A stretch of 64,000 nt of DNA from positions 66,097,067-66,161,066 of the forward strand of contig NC_063172.1 of the NCBI RefSeq assembly GCF_023159225.1, read 5' to 3'. Both the position numbers and the translations under genes were made by a program. The notes under the pieces are model-generated. The model was given only the letters and a program-made list of their open reading frames with translations. It ran no database searches and was not told the origin of the DNA. Every line of letters begins with the position of its first letter. Position 1 is the first letter of the stretch. Below are positions 53,397 to 64,000 of the stretch, piece after piece. Origin of the DNA: Perognathus longimembris pacificus (taxonomy: Eukaryota > Chordata > Mammalia > Rodentia > Heteromyidae).

Positions 53397-53639
53397 TCTG
53401 GAATGCCCAAAGCAGAGAAGTGTATGAGATGCTTCTTCGCCTTATATTTGAGAAAGTCTTTGAAAAAGAAGCTCTATCTTATTTACATGAAAAATGACTA
53501 GTATTCTAGTTAATGGTAGAGAAAGAGAGATTCAGAGATGGAGGAGGGAGGAAGGGAGGGAAGAAGGGAGTGTACCTACACTAGATCCAGTGCTTATATG
53601 CTTAAGGAAATTTGAAAAGTGACAGACTAATTTTATATA

Positions 53640-54215
53640 ATTTTAAGGGGATTGAATTCAGGACCTTGTATCTACTAAGCAAGCAAATGCTCTACCACTG
53701 AGCTATATCCCCAGCTCCTTTTTTTTTTTTTTTTTTTTTTTGGTGCAGGTACTGTGGCTTAAGCTCATAACCTGGGGTGCTGGTCCTTGGCTTGCACTCT
53801 ACCTTCAGCTCCCTCTCTCCCTCTCCTTCCCTCCCCCTGTCAGTCCTTCCTCTCTGTCTCTCTCTCTCTTTGCTGGTCTTGGGGCTTGAACCAGGCCTGG
53901 TCCTGGGTACCGTTCCTGAGCTTCTTTTGCTCAAGGCGACCATTCGATCGCTCCAGCCACAGTACCACTTCCTGCTTTTTTGAGTAGTTTATTGGAGATA
54001 AAAGTCTCACAGAGTTTCCTGCCTGGGCTGGCTTCAAACCACAGTGCTCAGAGCTCAGCCTTCTGAGCAGCTAGAATTACAGGCGTGAGCCACCTACCCG
54101 GGATACTTTCTGCTTTTTGGTGGTCATTTGGAGATAGGAGCCTTACAGACTCTTCCCCAGGCTGGCTTTAATCTCAGATCTCAGCCTCCTGAGCTAGGTT
54201 TATAGGAGCCTGCCA
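53640..54215 (-). mobile_element. Reversed ID monomer and B1-ID SINEs with a CT tract
   Basis: ID-like 53648-53720 (GGGGATTGAATTCAGGACCT ... CCCCAGCTCC), T tract 53720-53741, a (CT)n-rich segment at 53805-53875, then reversed B1-ID sequence in two pieces to 54215 (GGGGCTTGAACCAGGCCTGG, GGCTGGCTTCAAACCACAGT). Confidence 0.7.
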
Positions 54216-54230
54216 CTGGTGCCCAGCTTT

Positions 54231-54435
54231 TTTTTTTCTTTTTTTGCCAGTCCTGGGCCTTGGACTCAGGGCCTGAGCACTGTCCCTGGCTTCTTCCCGC
54301 TCAAGGCTAGCACTCTACCACCTGAGCCACAGCGCCGCTTCTGGCCGTTTTCCATATATGTGGTGCTGGGGAATCGAACCGAGAGCTTCATGTGTAGGAG
54401 GCAAGCGCTCTTGCCACTAGGCCATATTCCCAGCC
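54231..54435 (-). mobile_element. Dimeric ID-like SINE, GGGA subfamily, in an older SINE
   Basis: CTGGTGCCCAGCTTT at 54216-54230 and 54436-54450 flanks a reversed copy carrying CTTCTTCCCGCTCAAGG, the GGGA diagnostic. The target lies in the end of the B1-ID element before it. Confidence 0.94.
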
Positions 54436-54520
54436 CTGGTGCCCAGCTTTTTAATTTTACTTTTTAAACATCTATGAATGCCAAAGGTGTAGCCTTTCAT
54501 TTATTAATCGTCTTCCAGCC

Positions 54521-54650
54521 AAGAATGATAGAGTGTGCTTGCAACCCCGCACTCAGGAGGCTGAGGCTGCCGAGTTACAGGTTCCAGGCCAGCCCGGGAC
54601 TACACGCTGAGATCCTGGCTCAGAAGACGAAGCAAAACAACATTATTCTC
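54521..54650 (+). mobile_element. B1-like SINE
   Basis: CCAAGAATGATAGAGTGTGC, GCACTCAGGAGGCTGAGGCT and GATCCTGGCTCAGAAGACGA. Forward monomer just outside the CpG island. Confidence 0.75.
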
Positions 54651-54739
54651 CCACTTAAAACAACGAGTTGGCGTGGGTGCAGTAACTCTCGCTCCCTTGG
54701 TATCGTAATATTACAGACAGCATTACAATAGGTGAAGTA

Positions 54740-56560
54740 GCCCCTTTCGAGGGGCCGCGTTTCTACCCGCGCACCTGGTCGTGAGCTTGGAAGGGTCCCC
54801 CCCCCCCCCAGTTGCAGCAGTCGCCGTGGGCTGTGGTTTCTGGGCCGAGCACACACGGGGGACGGGCGTAGCCACAGGACGCGGCTGCGGACACGGGGGT
54901 CAGGGACACGCAAACCGGTGATGGGTGGAGTCTGGGAGTCGCCTTCCTCGCGGGACGGGGAAGCGAGCGACGGGAGAGCCGGCGGGGACGGCAGGCGAGC
55001 GAGCTGGGGCCGCTTCCCCAGGGGGCCTCGGGCGGCCGGGGCCGGGGCCGGGGCCCGTGCGCCTCTCCTCCCCCCAGAGCGCCGCCCGGGCCTCCCCACG
55101 CGCGGAGGGCGGCTCGCGTGTGACCCGGCGGCTCCCCGCGCCTCACCGGGAACCCGGGCGCCTTCTGCCCCCCCACCCCCCCTCCCGCCTCTCCCCTTCT
55201 CCCAGCGGGGTGCGGGGCCGCGAGCCCGCCCGCCCTCCCGCCCGTCCTCCCGCCCTCCCAGGGGTTCACATCCCGCCCCGGCCCCCAGCCTCGTCCGCCG
55301 CTGTGGCCTCGAGACCTGCCAGCGGATCCGCTCACGCCTCCCGAGGCCTCTAACCTGGGGGAGCGCCGGCCTGGGCGGGGCTATCGGAAGCCCCGCCCCC
55401 CGCAGAGGCGGTAGCGCCGGTGATTGGACGAGGGTGTGACCAATCCAGGGGGCGGGGCGCCGGGCCGGAGGCGTTGGGGGCGGGGCCCAGGCGGGGTGCC
55501 GGGCCGGAGGCGTTGGGGGCGGGGCCGACCCCGGGGCGTGGCGGGGGCCCGGGCTGGGCGTCGGGCCGGAGGCGCGGGGACGGGACGACCTCGGGGCGTG
55601 GCGGGGGCCCGGGCGGGTGGCGCGGGGGGCGTGGCCGCATCCGGGGCGGGGCCGAGTCCGGGGCGGGGCGGGGCCCGGGCGGGACGCCGGGCCTGAGGCG
55701 CTGGGGGCGGGGCCGCGTCCGGGGCGGGGCGCCGGGGGGCGGGTCGAGTCCGGGGCGGGGCGGGGGCGGGGGTCGAGTCCGGGGCGGGGCGGGGCGCCGG
55801 GCCGGCGCCGCCGGGGGTGTTTGGCGCGGCGTGGAGCCGGGCGCGTGGCGCAGTTGCGGAGCCGTCCCGCCCGGCGCGCTCCGCTCCGGGGTGGAGCCCT
55901 CCAGGTAAGCGCGCCGCCGGGCCCCCTGGGGAGCGGCGGGCGGCCGGCCCGGGGCCGTGGGGTGGGAGCGGTCGCACCGGCGCGTGCGCGCGTGCGCGGG
56001 GGCCGCGGCGGGACCCGGGCGCGGGCGGGCGAGCCGGGACCCTCCTCCCCGGGGCTCCGCGGAGCGGCCGCGGGGTCCGTGCGCGGCCGAGCCGCCCCGC
56101 CCGCCCGCTCCGCGGGGCGCGCCCGGGTGAGGTGCGGCGGTCCCCGCCGAGGGCTGGCGGTGCCGCGGGGCGCGGAGTCCACGCCTCGCGGCCACGCGCG
56201 TCGGCTGTCGACTGTGCTTTCCGAGGAGCGCGCGTCTCCACCGGGGCCAGCGCTGGAAAGCTCCCCTCCCCCCCCCGAAGCCGGACGTCGACACGCCGGG
56301 GGACCCGTCCGGAGCCCCGTCGGGGCTTCCCACCGCCCGGGCGGGGTCGACCTCGCCCGCCGCCGCCGCCGCCGCGCGGTGGCTCCGAAGGTCGCCGGCG
56401 TCCGTTGGGGTTTGGGACTCCTCCGCCCGGTTCCCCTCCTTGACCCAGGTCCTCCAGCTCCCCCCCCCCCCCCGGGCCTCAGCCTCGAGGGCGGATCTGA
56501 GCGGAGTGGACGGAGGCGCCCTGGGGGTGCGCGCACCCCACTGCAACCAGCCTAAGACGG
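54740..56560 (+). promoter_or_regulatory. CpG island with NF-Y and GC-box promoter
   Basis: About 1.8 kb of CpG-dense, mostly non-tandem sequence. At 55423-55427 lies ATTGG and at 55440-55444 CCAAT, an opposed NF-Y pair about 17 bp apart. CGGAAG at 55385-55390 is an ETS-type site. From 55448 to about 55800 the plus strand repeats GGGGCGGGG many times (Sp1/KLF boxes), partly as loose 40-60 bp duplicated blocks with GGGCCGGAGGCG. No TATA box is seen. This layout fits a housekeeping-type promoter, possibly bidirectional: donor-like sites exist on the plus strand (55904) and the minus strand (CCG|GTGAGG near 55146, CAG|GTGCGC near 54775). Confidence 0.75.
55520..55904 (+). other. Predicted non-coding first exon, start approximate
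   Basis: CCTCCAG|GTAAGCGCG gives a consensus splice donor after 55904, about 460 bp downstream of the CCAAT pair. The exon start is a guess from usual CCAAT-to-start distances. No ATG-initiated frame of note lies inside, so it would be 5' UTR, and the rest of the gene would lie to the right beyond 64 kb. An antisense gene starting near 55370 is an alternative or an addition. Confidence 0.45.
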
Positions 56561-57464
56561 CTTGGAAGTTGACCTTGTCACTGAACGTGAAACTTCGCTT
56601 TGAACCGCTGGAGGCCCGGACGATCGCTGCCCGAGCACAGACAGATCTCACCTCCGCTCCGCGGGGTTCCACATTCCAGAACTGAGCGAGATCCCCGCCA
56701 TCACCCCGCCGGGTCCGCACTGAGAGCCTGGGACCGCAGAGCCATCCCAGATAAACAGCGGCCCCTCCAATGGAAATCGGCTCTGTTAATCAATACATGG
56801 GAAACCGGAGGAATGTAGTGCTTCTAGGCTTGATGGTAGTTGTTACTATTTTTGTTTTTGACAGTTTCGGGATGGTGCTGTGAATAGTTTTCCCCTCAGT
56901 GACATCCTGCTCCGTAGCTTAATTGCATGATTCATAATCATGCTTTAGTACCTTTGGTTTAGATCACAAGTCTGAAAGTCGCTGCATCAGTTTTTGCTTT
57001 GAGAACAAGATGATTGTCTTCTTAAGCTTTGTGCAAACGTGTTCTAACATTGCTTTGGTTTTGTTGTTTAAAAGACAGTCCTTTCCTCTCATGTTCAGAA
57101 GGTAAATAGCCAGTATAAACAAATTGGCAGTTGGCTCTCCCTGTGTATTGGGGAAGTTTTGTGATTGGGTAGGATACGGTCAGGAAGTCGAAGCCAGAAA
57201 GCCAGCCCAAGGAAATAGGACTGGGTGTTGGGGGGGGGGGGGGTATGTTGCAACATTGCTGCAAATATACTTCAAAAACATGGTGGACTTTATTTTGAGA
57301 TATTGTTGTGTTAGTTGCTGACTACCCCATTTCTTTGCATAGCTCACTCCCTCACCTCTGGGTAATTGTTCAGATGTTACCTTACTATTTAAACTTGCAT
57401 ACAGCCTCACTTCCTATAATACATATCTACCTGTTTATATAGAGAGAGATATAATTACTATCTG
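56561..57464. other. Downstream shore of the CpG island
   Basis: CpG density falls steadily after 56560. There is a poly-G run at 57230-57243. No exon or known repeat is supported. Confidence 0.5.
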
Positions 57465-57560
57465 TTCTCTGTCACTAGAGGTAAATTCCAAGAGGCTAAT
57501 GATGTTTTCCTGCTATATGCTGAGGGCCTAGAAACAAAATATGGCACATAGAAGATATCA
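57465..57560 (+). mobile_element. L2-type repeat relic
   Basis: CTAGAGGTAAATTCCAAGAG, CTGAGGGCCTAGAAACAAAA and ATGGCACATAGAAGATATCA follow the end of an L2-like element. Confidence 0.5.
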
Positions 57561-57667
57561 AATGTGTCCTGGTGCAGATATTTCCAGCAAGACTAGTAAA
57601 TTACTAAGCTAATTCCTTACCCGTGTATGTGCGCGTGCACATATGTGTAATGTGTGTTTATGTATGT

Positions 57668-57895
57668 GTATCCTGAGGCTTGAACTCAAGGTCTGGGCAC
57701 TGTCTCTGAGCTTTTGTGTTCAAGGCTAGTGCTCTACCACTTTGAGCCACAGCTCCAATTCCGGCTTTTTGGTGGTTAACTGAAGACAAGAGTCTCATGG
57801 ACTTTCCTGCCCAGGCTGGCTTTGAACTGTGATCCTCAGATCTCAGCCTGAGTAGCTAGAATCACAGGTGTGGTGTGAGCCACTGGCGCCTCTCT
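57668..57895 (-). mobile_element. B1-ID composite SINE
   Basis: CCTGAGGCTTGAACTCAAGG ... TCACAGGTGTGGTGTGAGCC ... ACTGGCGCC. Reversed, well preserved. Confidence 0.87.
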
Positions 57896-58347
57896 ATCCT
57901 TTTGCATTGTTCTCCTCTGCCTCAACTTTTAGTTATTTCTCCTGGTTACCAGGAATAAGGCCTTGAGGCAATGTTAATTGTTCCTCCTACCTTGTAGCCC
58001 ACATGCAACTACTTACCAACTGATTTCACCTGTCAGTGTGCCTTCATTTCATTGTATCTTCTACACCTACAGCCCTGCGGTTCTCTTTCCAAATGCCTTT
58101 GCATCCTCTTCTGCAGAATGAGATCCTGAGTGAGAAGCCTGGCTTTTCAAGTCCCTTGCAGTGTGATCTTGGCTTCCCCTTCTGCAAAATGTCTCCTATA
58201 GATCAAAACTGTGATTTTCAACCTAGGCTTGTAGATAGGCAAGTAAGAGGTTTGAATGGCACCCCCCTGGTGAGTATTGTGATAGTTTCTGTTTTTTATT
58301 AATGAGTTGATCATTTTCTTCAATGTAGCTGAACATTCAAACTGATA

Positions 58348-58425
58348 CAATAGCTCTTTTCTGTTAAAGACTGTTGACCCTGCCAACAATAGCTCTTTTC
58401 TGTTAAAGACTGTTGACCCTGCCAC
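58348..58425. repeat. 39-bp tandem duplication
   Basis: CAATAGCTCTTTTCTGTTAA opens two adjacent 39-bp copies (58348-58386 and 58387-58425) that differ only at the last base. Confidence 0.95.
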
Positions 58426-58526
58426 CGCTGTCCCCATCTAGTATTTGTAGGAAGTGATTTTTCCTCTTTCTGAGTTCTGGTGGTTTTCTTCGTGACATTA
58501 TATCACAGTCCACTTTATGTTGTAAT

Positions 58527-58530
<4 letters not shown>

Positions 58531-58560
<30 letters not shown>

Positions 58561-58753
58561 GCCAGTCTTGGGGCTTGGACTCAGGGCCTGAACACTGTCC
58601 CAGGCTTCTTTTTGCTCAAGGCTAGCACTCTGCCGCTTGAGCCACAGCACCACTTCTGGCCATTTTCTGTATATGTGGTGCTGGGGAATTGAACCCAGGG
58701 CCTCATGTATACGAGGCAAGCGCTCTTGCCACTAGGCCATATCCCCAGCCCCC
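58531..58753 (-). mobile_element. Dimeric ID-like SINE with 15-bp duplication
   Basis: TATGTTGTAATTCTT at 58516-58530 and 58754-58768 flanks a reversed copy with a long T tract. Confidence 0.95.
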
Positions 58754-58768
58754 TATGTTGTAATTCTT

Positions 58769-59642
58769 GAAGCAGTTGTCTTTTTGCTGTATGTAAACAG
58801 AAGGACAAGAAGCATATACACAGAAATTCCAGTTACTATTTTTTCCTTTATTGATTGAATTTAATGTTCCATCTAATAGGCCTTTTAAGTCATTGCAGAT
58901 TGAGCTTCAACAGTTATTTCAATGTAAGGAACTCACAGCGAACATAGTAGGGAAAATTACAGCCCTAAATAAAATATGGGAATGAAGACTGAAGTCTGGG
59001 TTCTTAAGGGAGTATAGGAAGAGCCATAGCAGCACTTACATGGAAAGGCAAATATGTAGAAAAGGACACAGCAGCCTCAGGAAGCCGGCAGGACAGAGAT
59101 CATGGAGCAACAGTACACAGCTGTGCATTGTCCTGTGACCCATTCCTAAAGTATGTTTTGTTTTTATATCTTAGGCACATACAATACTGTTTTTTGGCTT
59201 TTTTTTTTCTTTTCTAAGTTGGATAGGACTAAGCATTCTCTTCTCTGGTTTTGCAAACATTAATTTATTGCCTTAATTTAAAAAATGAAAGAGAAAAAAT
59301 CCTTTCTTAATGTGCTTTTCTGGATATATATATGTAAGATACTTAAGTTTGTCTGGTGGTAAAGCTTATGGTTTTAAAATTTGCTATCAGTAAAATGTTT
59401 TAAGTTTGATGAAAGTAAAAATAAAAGGAACATAGGTAGATATTTCTGCCATATTTAAATTTTATCTTTTTTTTCCTTGTTGCTGCCCAAACTTCAGCTG
59501 GATTTTTCCATGCTAGGACAGGGATTTTCCTGACTTTGTTTTTGATTTTGAGTGTTTTTAGATATATATGTAAATTTATTTTACCATTCTTAGGGTGAAT
59601 ACAATTTACGCTGATAGGAAAGTTAGTAGAGAAAATACATAT
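58769..59642. other. AT-rich intronic-type DNA, nothing recognised
   Basis: No supported exon or repeat family. Confidence 0.5.
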
Positions 59643-59714
59643 AAAGTTCCTAAGTTTTGAAATATTAAAACTTGGGGAAATACAAAGTTCCCAAGTTTTG
59701 AAATATTAAAACTT
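59643..59714. repeat. 41-bp tandem duplication
   Basis: AAAGTTCC(T/C)AAGTTTTGAA starts at 59643 and 59684. The second copy is cut after about 31 bp (ATATTAAAACTT). Confidence 0.9.
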
Positions 59715-59970
59715 CAAAATTCTACATACTGTTTTTATGAGTAACGTAGCTAATAGGTCAGGACCTGAAACAAATGTTCTACAATCTGAGTAATATTATA
59801 ATTCAAATAAGTAATTGGTTATATTTTGTATGCTTTGGGGAATATCTTCTAATGTGCTAACCAATGAAGTTTACTCTCTGAAGAATTTTGGAAACAAAAG
59901 CTTTGGAATAAAGTTTTCTTTATCATACTACATAAGCACCTGTGTTTATCCTCAGTTCTCGGTTGTTTTT

Positions 59971-60181
59971 TTTTTTTTTTTTTTTTTTTGGCCAGTCCTG
60001 GGCCTTGGACTCAGGGCCTGAGCACTGTCCCTGGCTTCTTCCCGCTCAAGGCTAGCACTCTGCCACTTGAGCCACAGTGCCGCTTCTGGCCGTTTTTCTG
60101 TATATGTGGTGCTGGGGAATCGAACCTAGGGCCTCGTGTATCCGAGGCAGGCACTCTTGCCACTAGGCCATATCCCCAGCC
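59971..60181 (-). mobile_element. Dimeric ID-like SINE, GGGA subfamily, 18-bp duplication
   Basis: CAGTTCTCGGTTGTTTTT at 59953-59970 and 60182-60199 is a perfect flanking repeat. The reversed copy carries CTTCTTCCCGCTCAAGG and GCCTCGTGTATCCGAGGC. Confidence 0.96.
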
Positions 60182-60476
60182 CAGTTCTCGGTTGTTTTTA
60201 AAACACCTTTGTTTAAAGTATTTCAGATAATAAAGTTGGGACACATACAAGAGATCCATCCCCTTGTATGCTATAAGCACTCTGTAAGTCAATCTGTGTT
60301 TTCAATAAAGACTTTCTGTAGATACCACAGCATAGTAGTATGTATAATGATGGGAGTGATGTAGTAAAGATAGAGAAAATAATGATTAGGGTTACTGCTT
60401 TGAAGATTTCATCAGCACACATCTGCATATTGGAATTTCCACTGTCTTTCTACCTGTTGGATGAATAAGCAAAACC

Positions 60477-60481
60477 AGTGT

Positions 60482-60518
<37 letters not shown>

Positions 60519-60768
60519 TTTGTCTTTGTCTTTGTGCATTGTTGTTCTGGTCCTGGGCCTTAAACCCTGATCCTGGACACTGTCCATGAGCTTTTCTGCT
60601 CAACACCAGTGCTCTACCACTTGAGACATAGCTGTCCTTCTGGCTTTTTGGTGTTTATTGAAGAGTCTCCTGGACTTTTCCTGCCTGGGTTGGCTTCAAA
60701 ATTTGATCCTCAGATCTCAACCCTCTGAGTAATTAAGAATACAGGTGTGAGCCACCAGCACTGGGAAA
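60477..60768 (-). mobile_element. (TG)n and reversed B1-ID SINE
   Basis: (GT)n at 60477-60516 and (TTTGTC)n to 60533, then GGTCCTGGGCCTTAAACCCT ... ATACAGGTGTGAGCCACCAG. Confidence 0.82.
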
Positions 60769-62429
60769 AACCAATGTTATATCAGGGCCTGTTAGTTGCA
60801 TGGCAGTGAATAAGTCAGTTTCTAACCTGAGTTGGGAAGTTGTCAGTGAGCAAGCAAAATGCAATCCTTAAATGCTAAAGTGAAAATGAACAGGCGATGA
60901 TTGAGGATTCTTGGGAGCAAGCACTTTAGTTGGTGTGTTCTAGAAAGAAGTGACATTTGAATAAAGGCAGACAAGGAACCACACACAATTTAAGAGTGGA
61001 GATGTGGAAAGGTTTGGTATGTGTAACCTAGGAAGAAGGTGCTGATGGGGTCTAGTGAGTGGAGAAGGTGAGACCTGGTGGGTGGAGCTTAAGAAATAGG
61101 AAGCTGGATGGGGGGTACTGTAAACTGTCAACAACACTTTAGAGTTTGGATTTTCATTCTAATCATTGTGAAGTTACAGGAAGGAGTAAGATGAGTAGAT
61201 TTAGAGTGTGTTAGTTTCAGGCTGCTGTGGGCAGAACGGATTGGAAGGGAGTTAGAAGCTGAGATAGCAGGTTGGAAATTCTCTGAGGAATTCTGGGAGG
61301 ATGGTCCTCGACTTTCTGTTGTTGTTGGTTTTGTGCCTCCTCAATATCAGGTCTCCTGCCCTCTGCTGTCACTAGGAGTTGTCCTCGGAGTGTTTTGTGT
61401 TCATGTCTCTTGCCTTATGTACTGGGAGTGTGACTCCTAATGGGAGAGCCTGGGACATGGGGAATGGTGCAGCCGTTCCTGTCATTGAGCTCAAGTCTGT
61501 GACCTTGGGGGCTGCAAGTAGGTAGAACTTGCCCGCACTGCTACATGCCTCCTCCTTGGTTGGTTCTGGACCAAGTGGAAAAATGGGTTACCAGGGGAGG
61601 AAGTCTTACCCTGGCAATTGATGGAAAGCCTAAGGACTGTTGTAGTTACTTTTAACCTCCTTGGTTCTCTGGTTCTCTCCGAGAAAGGAGTGTTGGTTTC
61701 AGGGAATCAGCAGGCTTGTGGCTTTTGGTGTGGTTCTTGGGCCCTCCTCTCAAATTGCTGGTTACTCACTGTTATCCTTTGTTATGTTAGTCCCAACTAT
61801 CACTTTTCTTTATCAAGAATCAGGATGAATAAAAGGTAACTTAAATAAGAGATGTGATAAGCCTAGGAAAAAACTGGGACTGCTTTGTGATTACAGAATG
61901 AAAGAAAAATCAAAGGGAGGTGGGAGTAGGAATTAAAGGAAGGATATATTAGTAAGGAAGAAAAACAGGAAAAGTTGTAACTGATTTATCACATGATATG
62001 GATGCCAGGAAGAAGGTTACTATGTATCTTTCACTGGCAGATCCTGTTAGATGTTTTTTTCATCTGTTTAGCAGTGAACCTAATTTACAGATATGACAAA
62101 GATGTGCTTTGTTTCTGTTGAAACATTTTGGGTGTGTTTTGGAGCTAGTACCCTGAGGGCAAAAATAAACAGATACAAGTTATTACTATTACAGTGGACT
62201 TTAAATTCCAGTAGCTAGTTAGTTTGGGATTAGAATTTCCTGAGAATGTGTTTTGAATGTAATTTAAACTAGAAACAGTTCACTCAGTCTGTTCCTTTCT
62301 CAGGAATAGGGCCTGTCCCCATCATCCTTTTGTTACTTCTGGGCCTGTCTCCTGTTCCCAAAACTAGCTTCTTACTAATCTCCATGCCATGTTCAGAGTA
62401 TGTGTATATTTTCAGACTTTCTTTACTTT
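60769..62429. other. Single-copy DNA without SINEs
   Basis: No SINE of the main families lies in 1.6 kb. No open frame carries a recognisable domain. 62050-62250 (TTTGTTTCTGTTGAAACATT, AAAATAAACAGATACAAGTT) is a non-repetitive AT-rich stretch that could be regulatory; this is only a suggestion. Confidence 0.5.
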
Positions 62430-62440
62430 AAAAATAATGT

Positions 62441-62636
62441 GGCTGGGGATATAGCCTAGTGGCAAGAGTGCCTGCCTCGGATACACGAGGCCCTAGGTTC
62501 GATTCCCCAGCACCACATATACAGAAAACGGCCAGAAGCGGCGCTGTGGCTCAAGTGGCAGAGTGCTAGCCTTGAGCGGGAAGAAGCCAGGGACAGTGCT
62601 CAGGCCCTGAGTCCAAGGCCCAGGACTGGCCAAAAA
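62441..62636 (+). mobile_element. Dimeric ID-like SINE, GGGA subfamily
   Basis: AAAAATAATGT at 62430-62440 and 62637-62647 flanks a forward copy carrying GAGCGGGAAGAAGCC and GGATACACGAGGCCCTAGGT. Confidence 0.95.
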
Positions 62637-62919
62637 AAAAATAATGTAAAAACATTTAGCTTCATAGTCAAGAGGAAGGTACAGAGAATTAACAGGTACT
62701 GTTAAACTCCATTACCCATCCACCAGAGTGGTTCATGTGTTGCCATTGTTGAACCCACCTTATCATTTTTTAATCAGCTAAAGCCCATCGTTTATTTTGG
62801 GGTTTTCCTTTGGGTTACATATAGTCTGTGGGTATGAACTAATATATATGCTATGTATCTACTATTATCATACATACCGGTGAATAGTGATAGTTACTTA
62901 GATACTTAGTGCTCATCTT

Positions 62920-63132
62920 GAACCTTGAACTCAGGTGTTGGATGTTGTTTCTGAGCCTTTTTGCTCAAGGCTAGTGCTCTACCACTTGCGCCACAACTCT
63001 ACTTTGGCATTTTGGTAGTTTGTTGGAGATAAGTCTCATAGACTTACCTGTCTGGGCTGGCTTTGAACTGTGGTTCTCAGATCTCAGCCCCCTAAGATAG
63101 ATGATAGTCGTGAGCCACTGGTGCCTGACTGG
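62920..63132 (-). mobile_element. B1-ID composite SINE
   Basis: TTGAACCTTGAACTCAGGTG ... TGGCTTTGAACTGTGGTTCT ... GTGAGCCACTGGTGCCTGAC. Confidence 0.85.
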
Positions 63133-63303
63133 TACCATTCTTTTAATGGGTATCTTTTACATGTGTTTTCTGACAGACTGGCTGTCTTCTCAATTTCTTG
63201 GTATTCTTAAATGTTTCATGCCTTTGGTGTTATATCTAGAAAAATGTAAATTATGCCCAAAGTCCATCTAGGTCTTCTCTTCCAGGAGTTTTCACTTTTT
63301 ATC

Positions 63304-63516
63304 TTTTTTTTTTTTTTTTTTTTGCCAGTCCCGGGGCTTGAACTCATGGCCTGAGCACTGTCCCTGGCTTCTTTTTGCTCAAGGCTAGCACTCTGCCACT
63401 TGAGCCACAGCACCACTTCTGGACTTTCTTCTATATATGTGGTGTTGAGGACTTGAACCCAGGGCTTCATGTATACGAGGCAAGCACTCTTGCTACTGGG
63501 CCATATTCCCAGCCCC
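63304..63516 (-). mobile_element. Dimeric ID-like SINE
   Basis: T tract then GCCAGTCCCGGGGCTTGAAC to CATATTCCCAGCCCC. No convincing flanking repeat seen. Confidence 0.92.
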
Positions 63517-63821
63517 TAGTTTGTTTTTTATTTCCCTTTGCCACTGGCTGGTTTAAATTACTAACCTTCTATCTGCTGTATTAAGAGTGAATATTATTAC
63601 CTGTATATACCTCTAGTCTGGATTGGGTACACTAGCTAATATAGAACCATAAAATCTTTATGGAATGTGAATGGAATTCTGTCTTAGAAATAAAAACAGA
63701 AGAATCTTTTGACCTTTTCATTAAAGAAAATTTTATCTTACCTCAAATAAACATGGGAAAGAGACTGTAATTAGCATGTAAGTAGAAAAGATGGATAGAT
63801 AAGAAGAAACTTTTTGTTTGT

Positions 63822-64000
63822 TTGTTTTGTTTTTTGCCAGTCCTGGGGCTTGGACTCAGGGCCCGAGCACTGTCCTTGGCTTCTTTTTGCTCAAGGCTAG
63901 CACTCTGCCACCTGAGCCACAGCACCACTTCCAGCTTTTTCTGTTTATGTGGTGCTGAGGAATTGAACCCTGGGCTTCATGAATGCTAGGCAAGCACTCT
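63822..64000 (-). mobile_element. Dimeric ID-like SINE, cut by the window end
   Basis: (GTTT)n then GCCAGTCCTGGGGCTTGGAC. The element runs into the window edge in CTAGGCAAGCACTCT, so its left monomer is incomplete here. Confidence 0.92.

Noticed and set aside
54620..56536. A 638-codon minus-strand open frame
   Set aside because: It spans the whole CpG island including the CCAAT boxes and GC-box field. High GC removes stop codons. No domain was recognised.

Overview
This window is mammalian, almost certainly rodent, nuclear DNA. It is AT-rich background broken by two very GC-rich islands, with many SINEs, microsatellites and worn mammalian repeats. I find no intact protein-coding gene. The most abundant SINE is a dimeric tRNA-derived element (ID-like left half with A and B boxes, related right half, A-rich tail) in about 27 copies, many with clear target-site duplications. 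A second SINE joins a 7SL/B1-like head to the same kind of tRNA-like tail. From memory this pair fits geomyoid rodents (pocket mice, kangaroo rats, gophers); that assignment is inference and was not searched.

Layout. 1-7.5 kb: AT-rich DNA with SINEs, a MER2 DNA-transposon relic, a MaLR-like LTR relic and a MIR. 7.5-16.8 kb: an unusual GC-rich block made of five tandem arrays: 570 bp of almost pure G/T; about 139 copies of a 43-bp unit (8391-14375) in a three-level higher-order structure; a roughly 19-bp G-rich array; a short CpG-island core that looks like a promoter with a first exon (donor near 15179); a degenerate G-rich array; and a 35/42-bp array (18 copies). 16.8-54.6 kb: ordinary repeat-rich DNA with a broken C2H2 zinc-finger sequence on the minus strand near 41 kb, a weak Ig-like reading frame near 53.3 kb, and possible pseudogene sequence near 32 kb. 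54.7-56.8 kb: a second CpG island with paired CCAAT boxes, a dense GC-box field and a consensus splice donor at 55904, probably the 5' end of a plus-strand gene whose later exons lie beyond the window. 56.8-64 kb: probable intron with SINEs and small tandem duplications.

No gene-gene cooperation can be read here. The CpG islands are the best candidates for functional sequence. The nested tandem block from 7.5 to 16.8 kb, wrapped around one of them, is the most striking feature. Very long minus-strand open frames across that block are a by-product of repeat arithmetic (unit without minus-strand stops, length 43 = 1 mod 3) and I do not call them genes.
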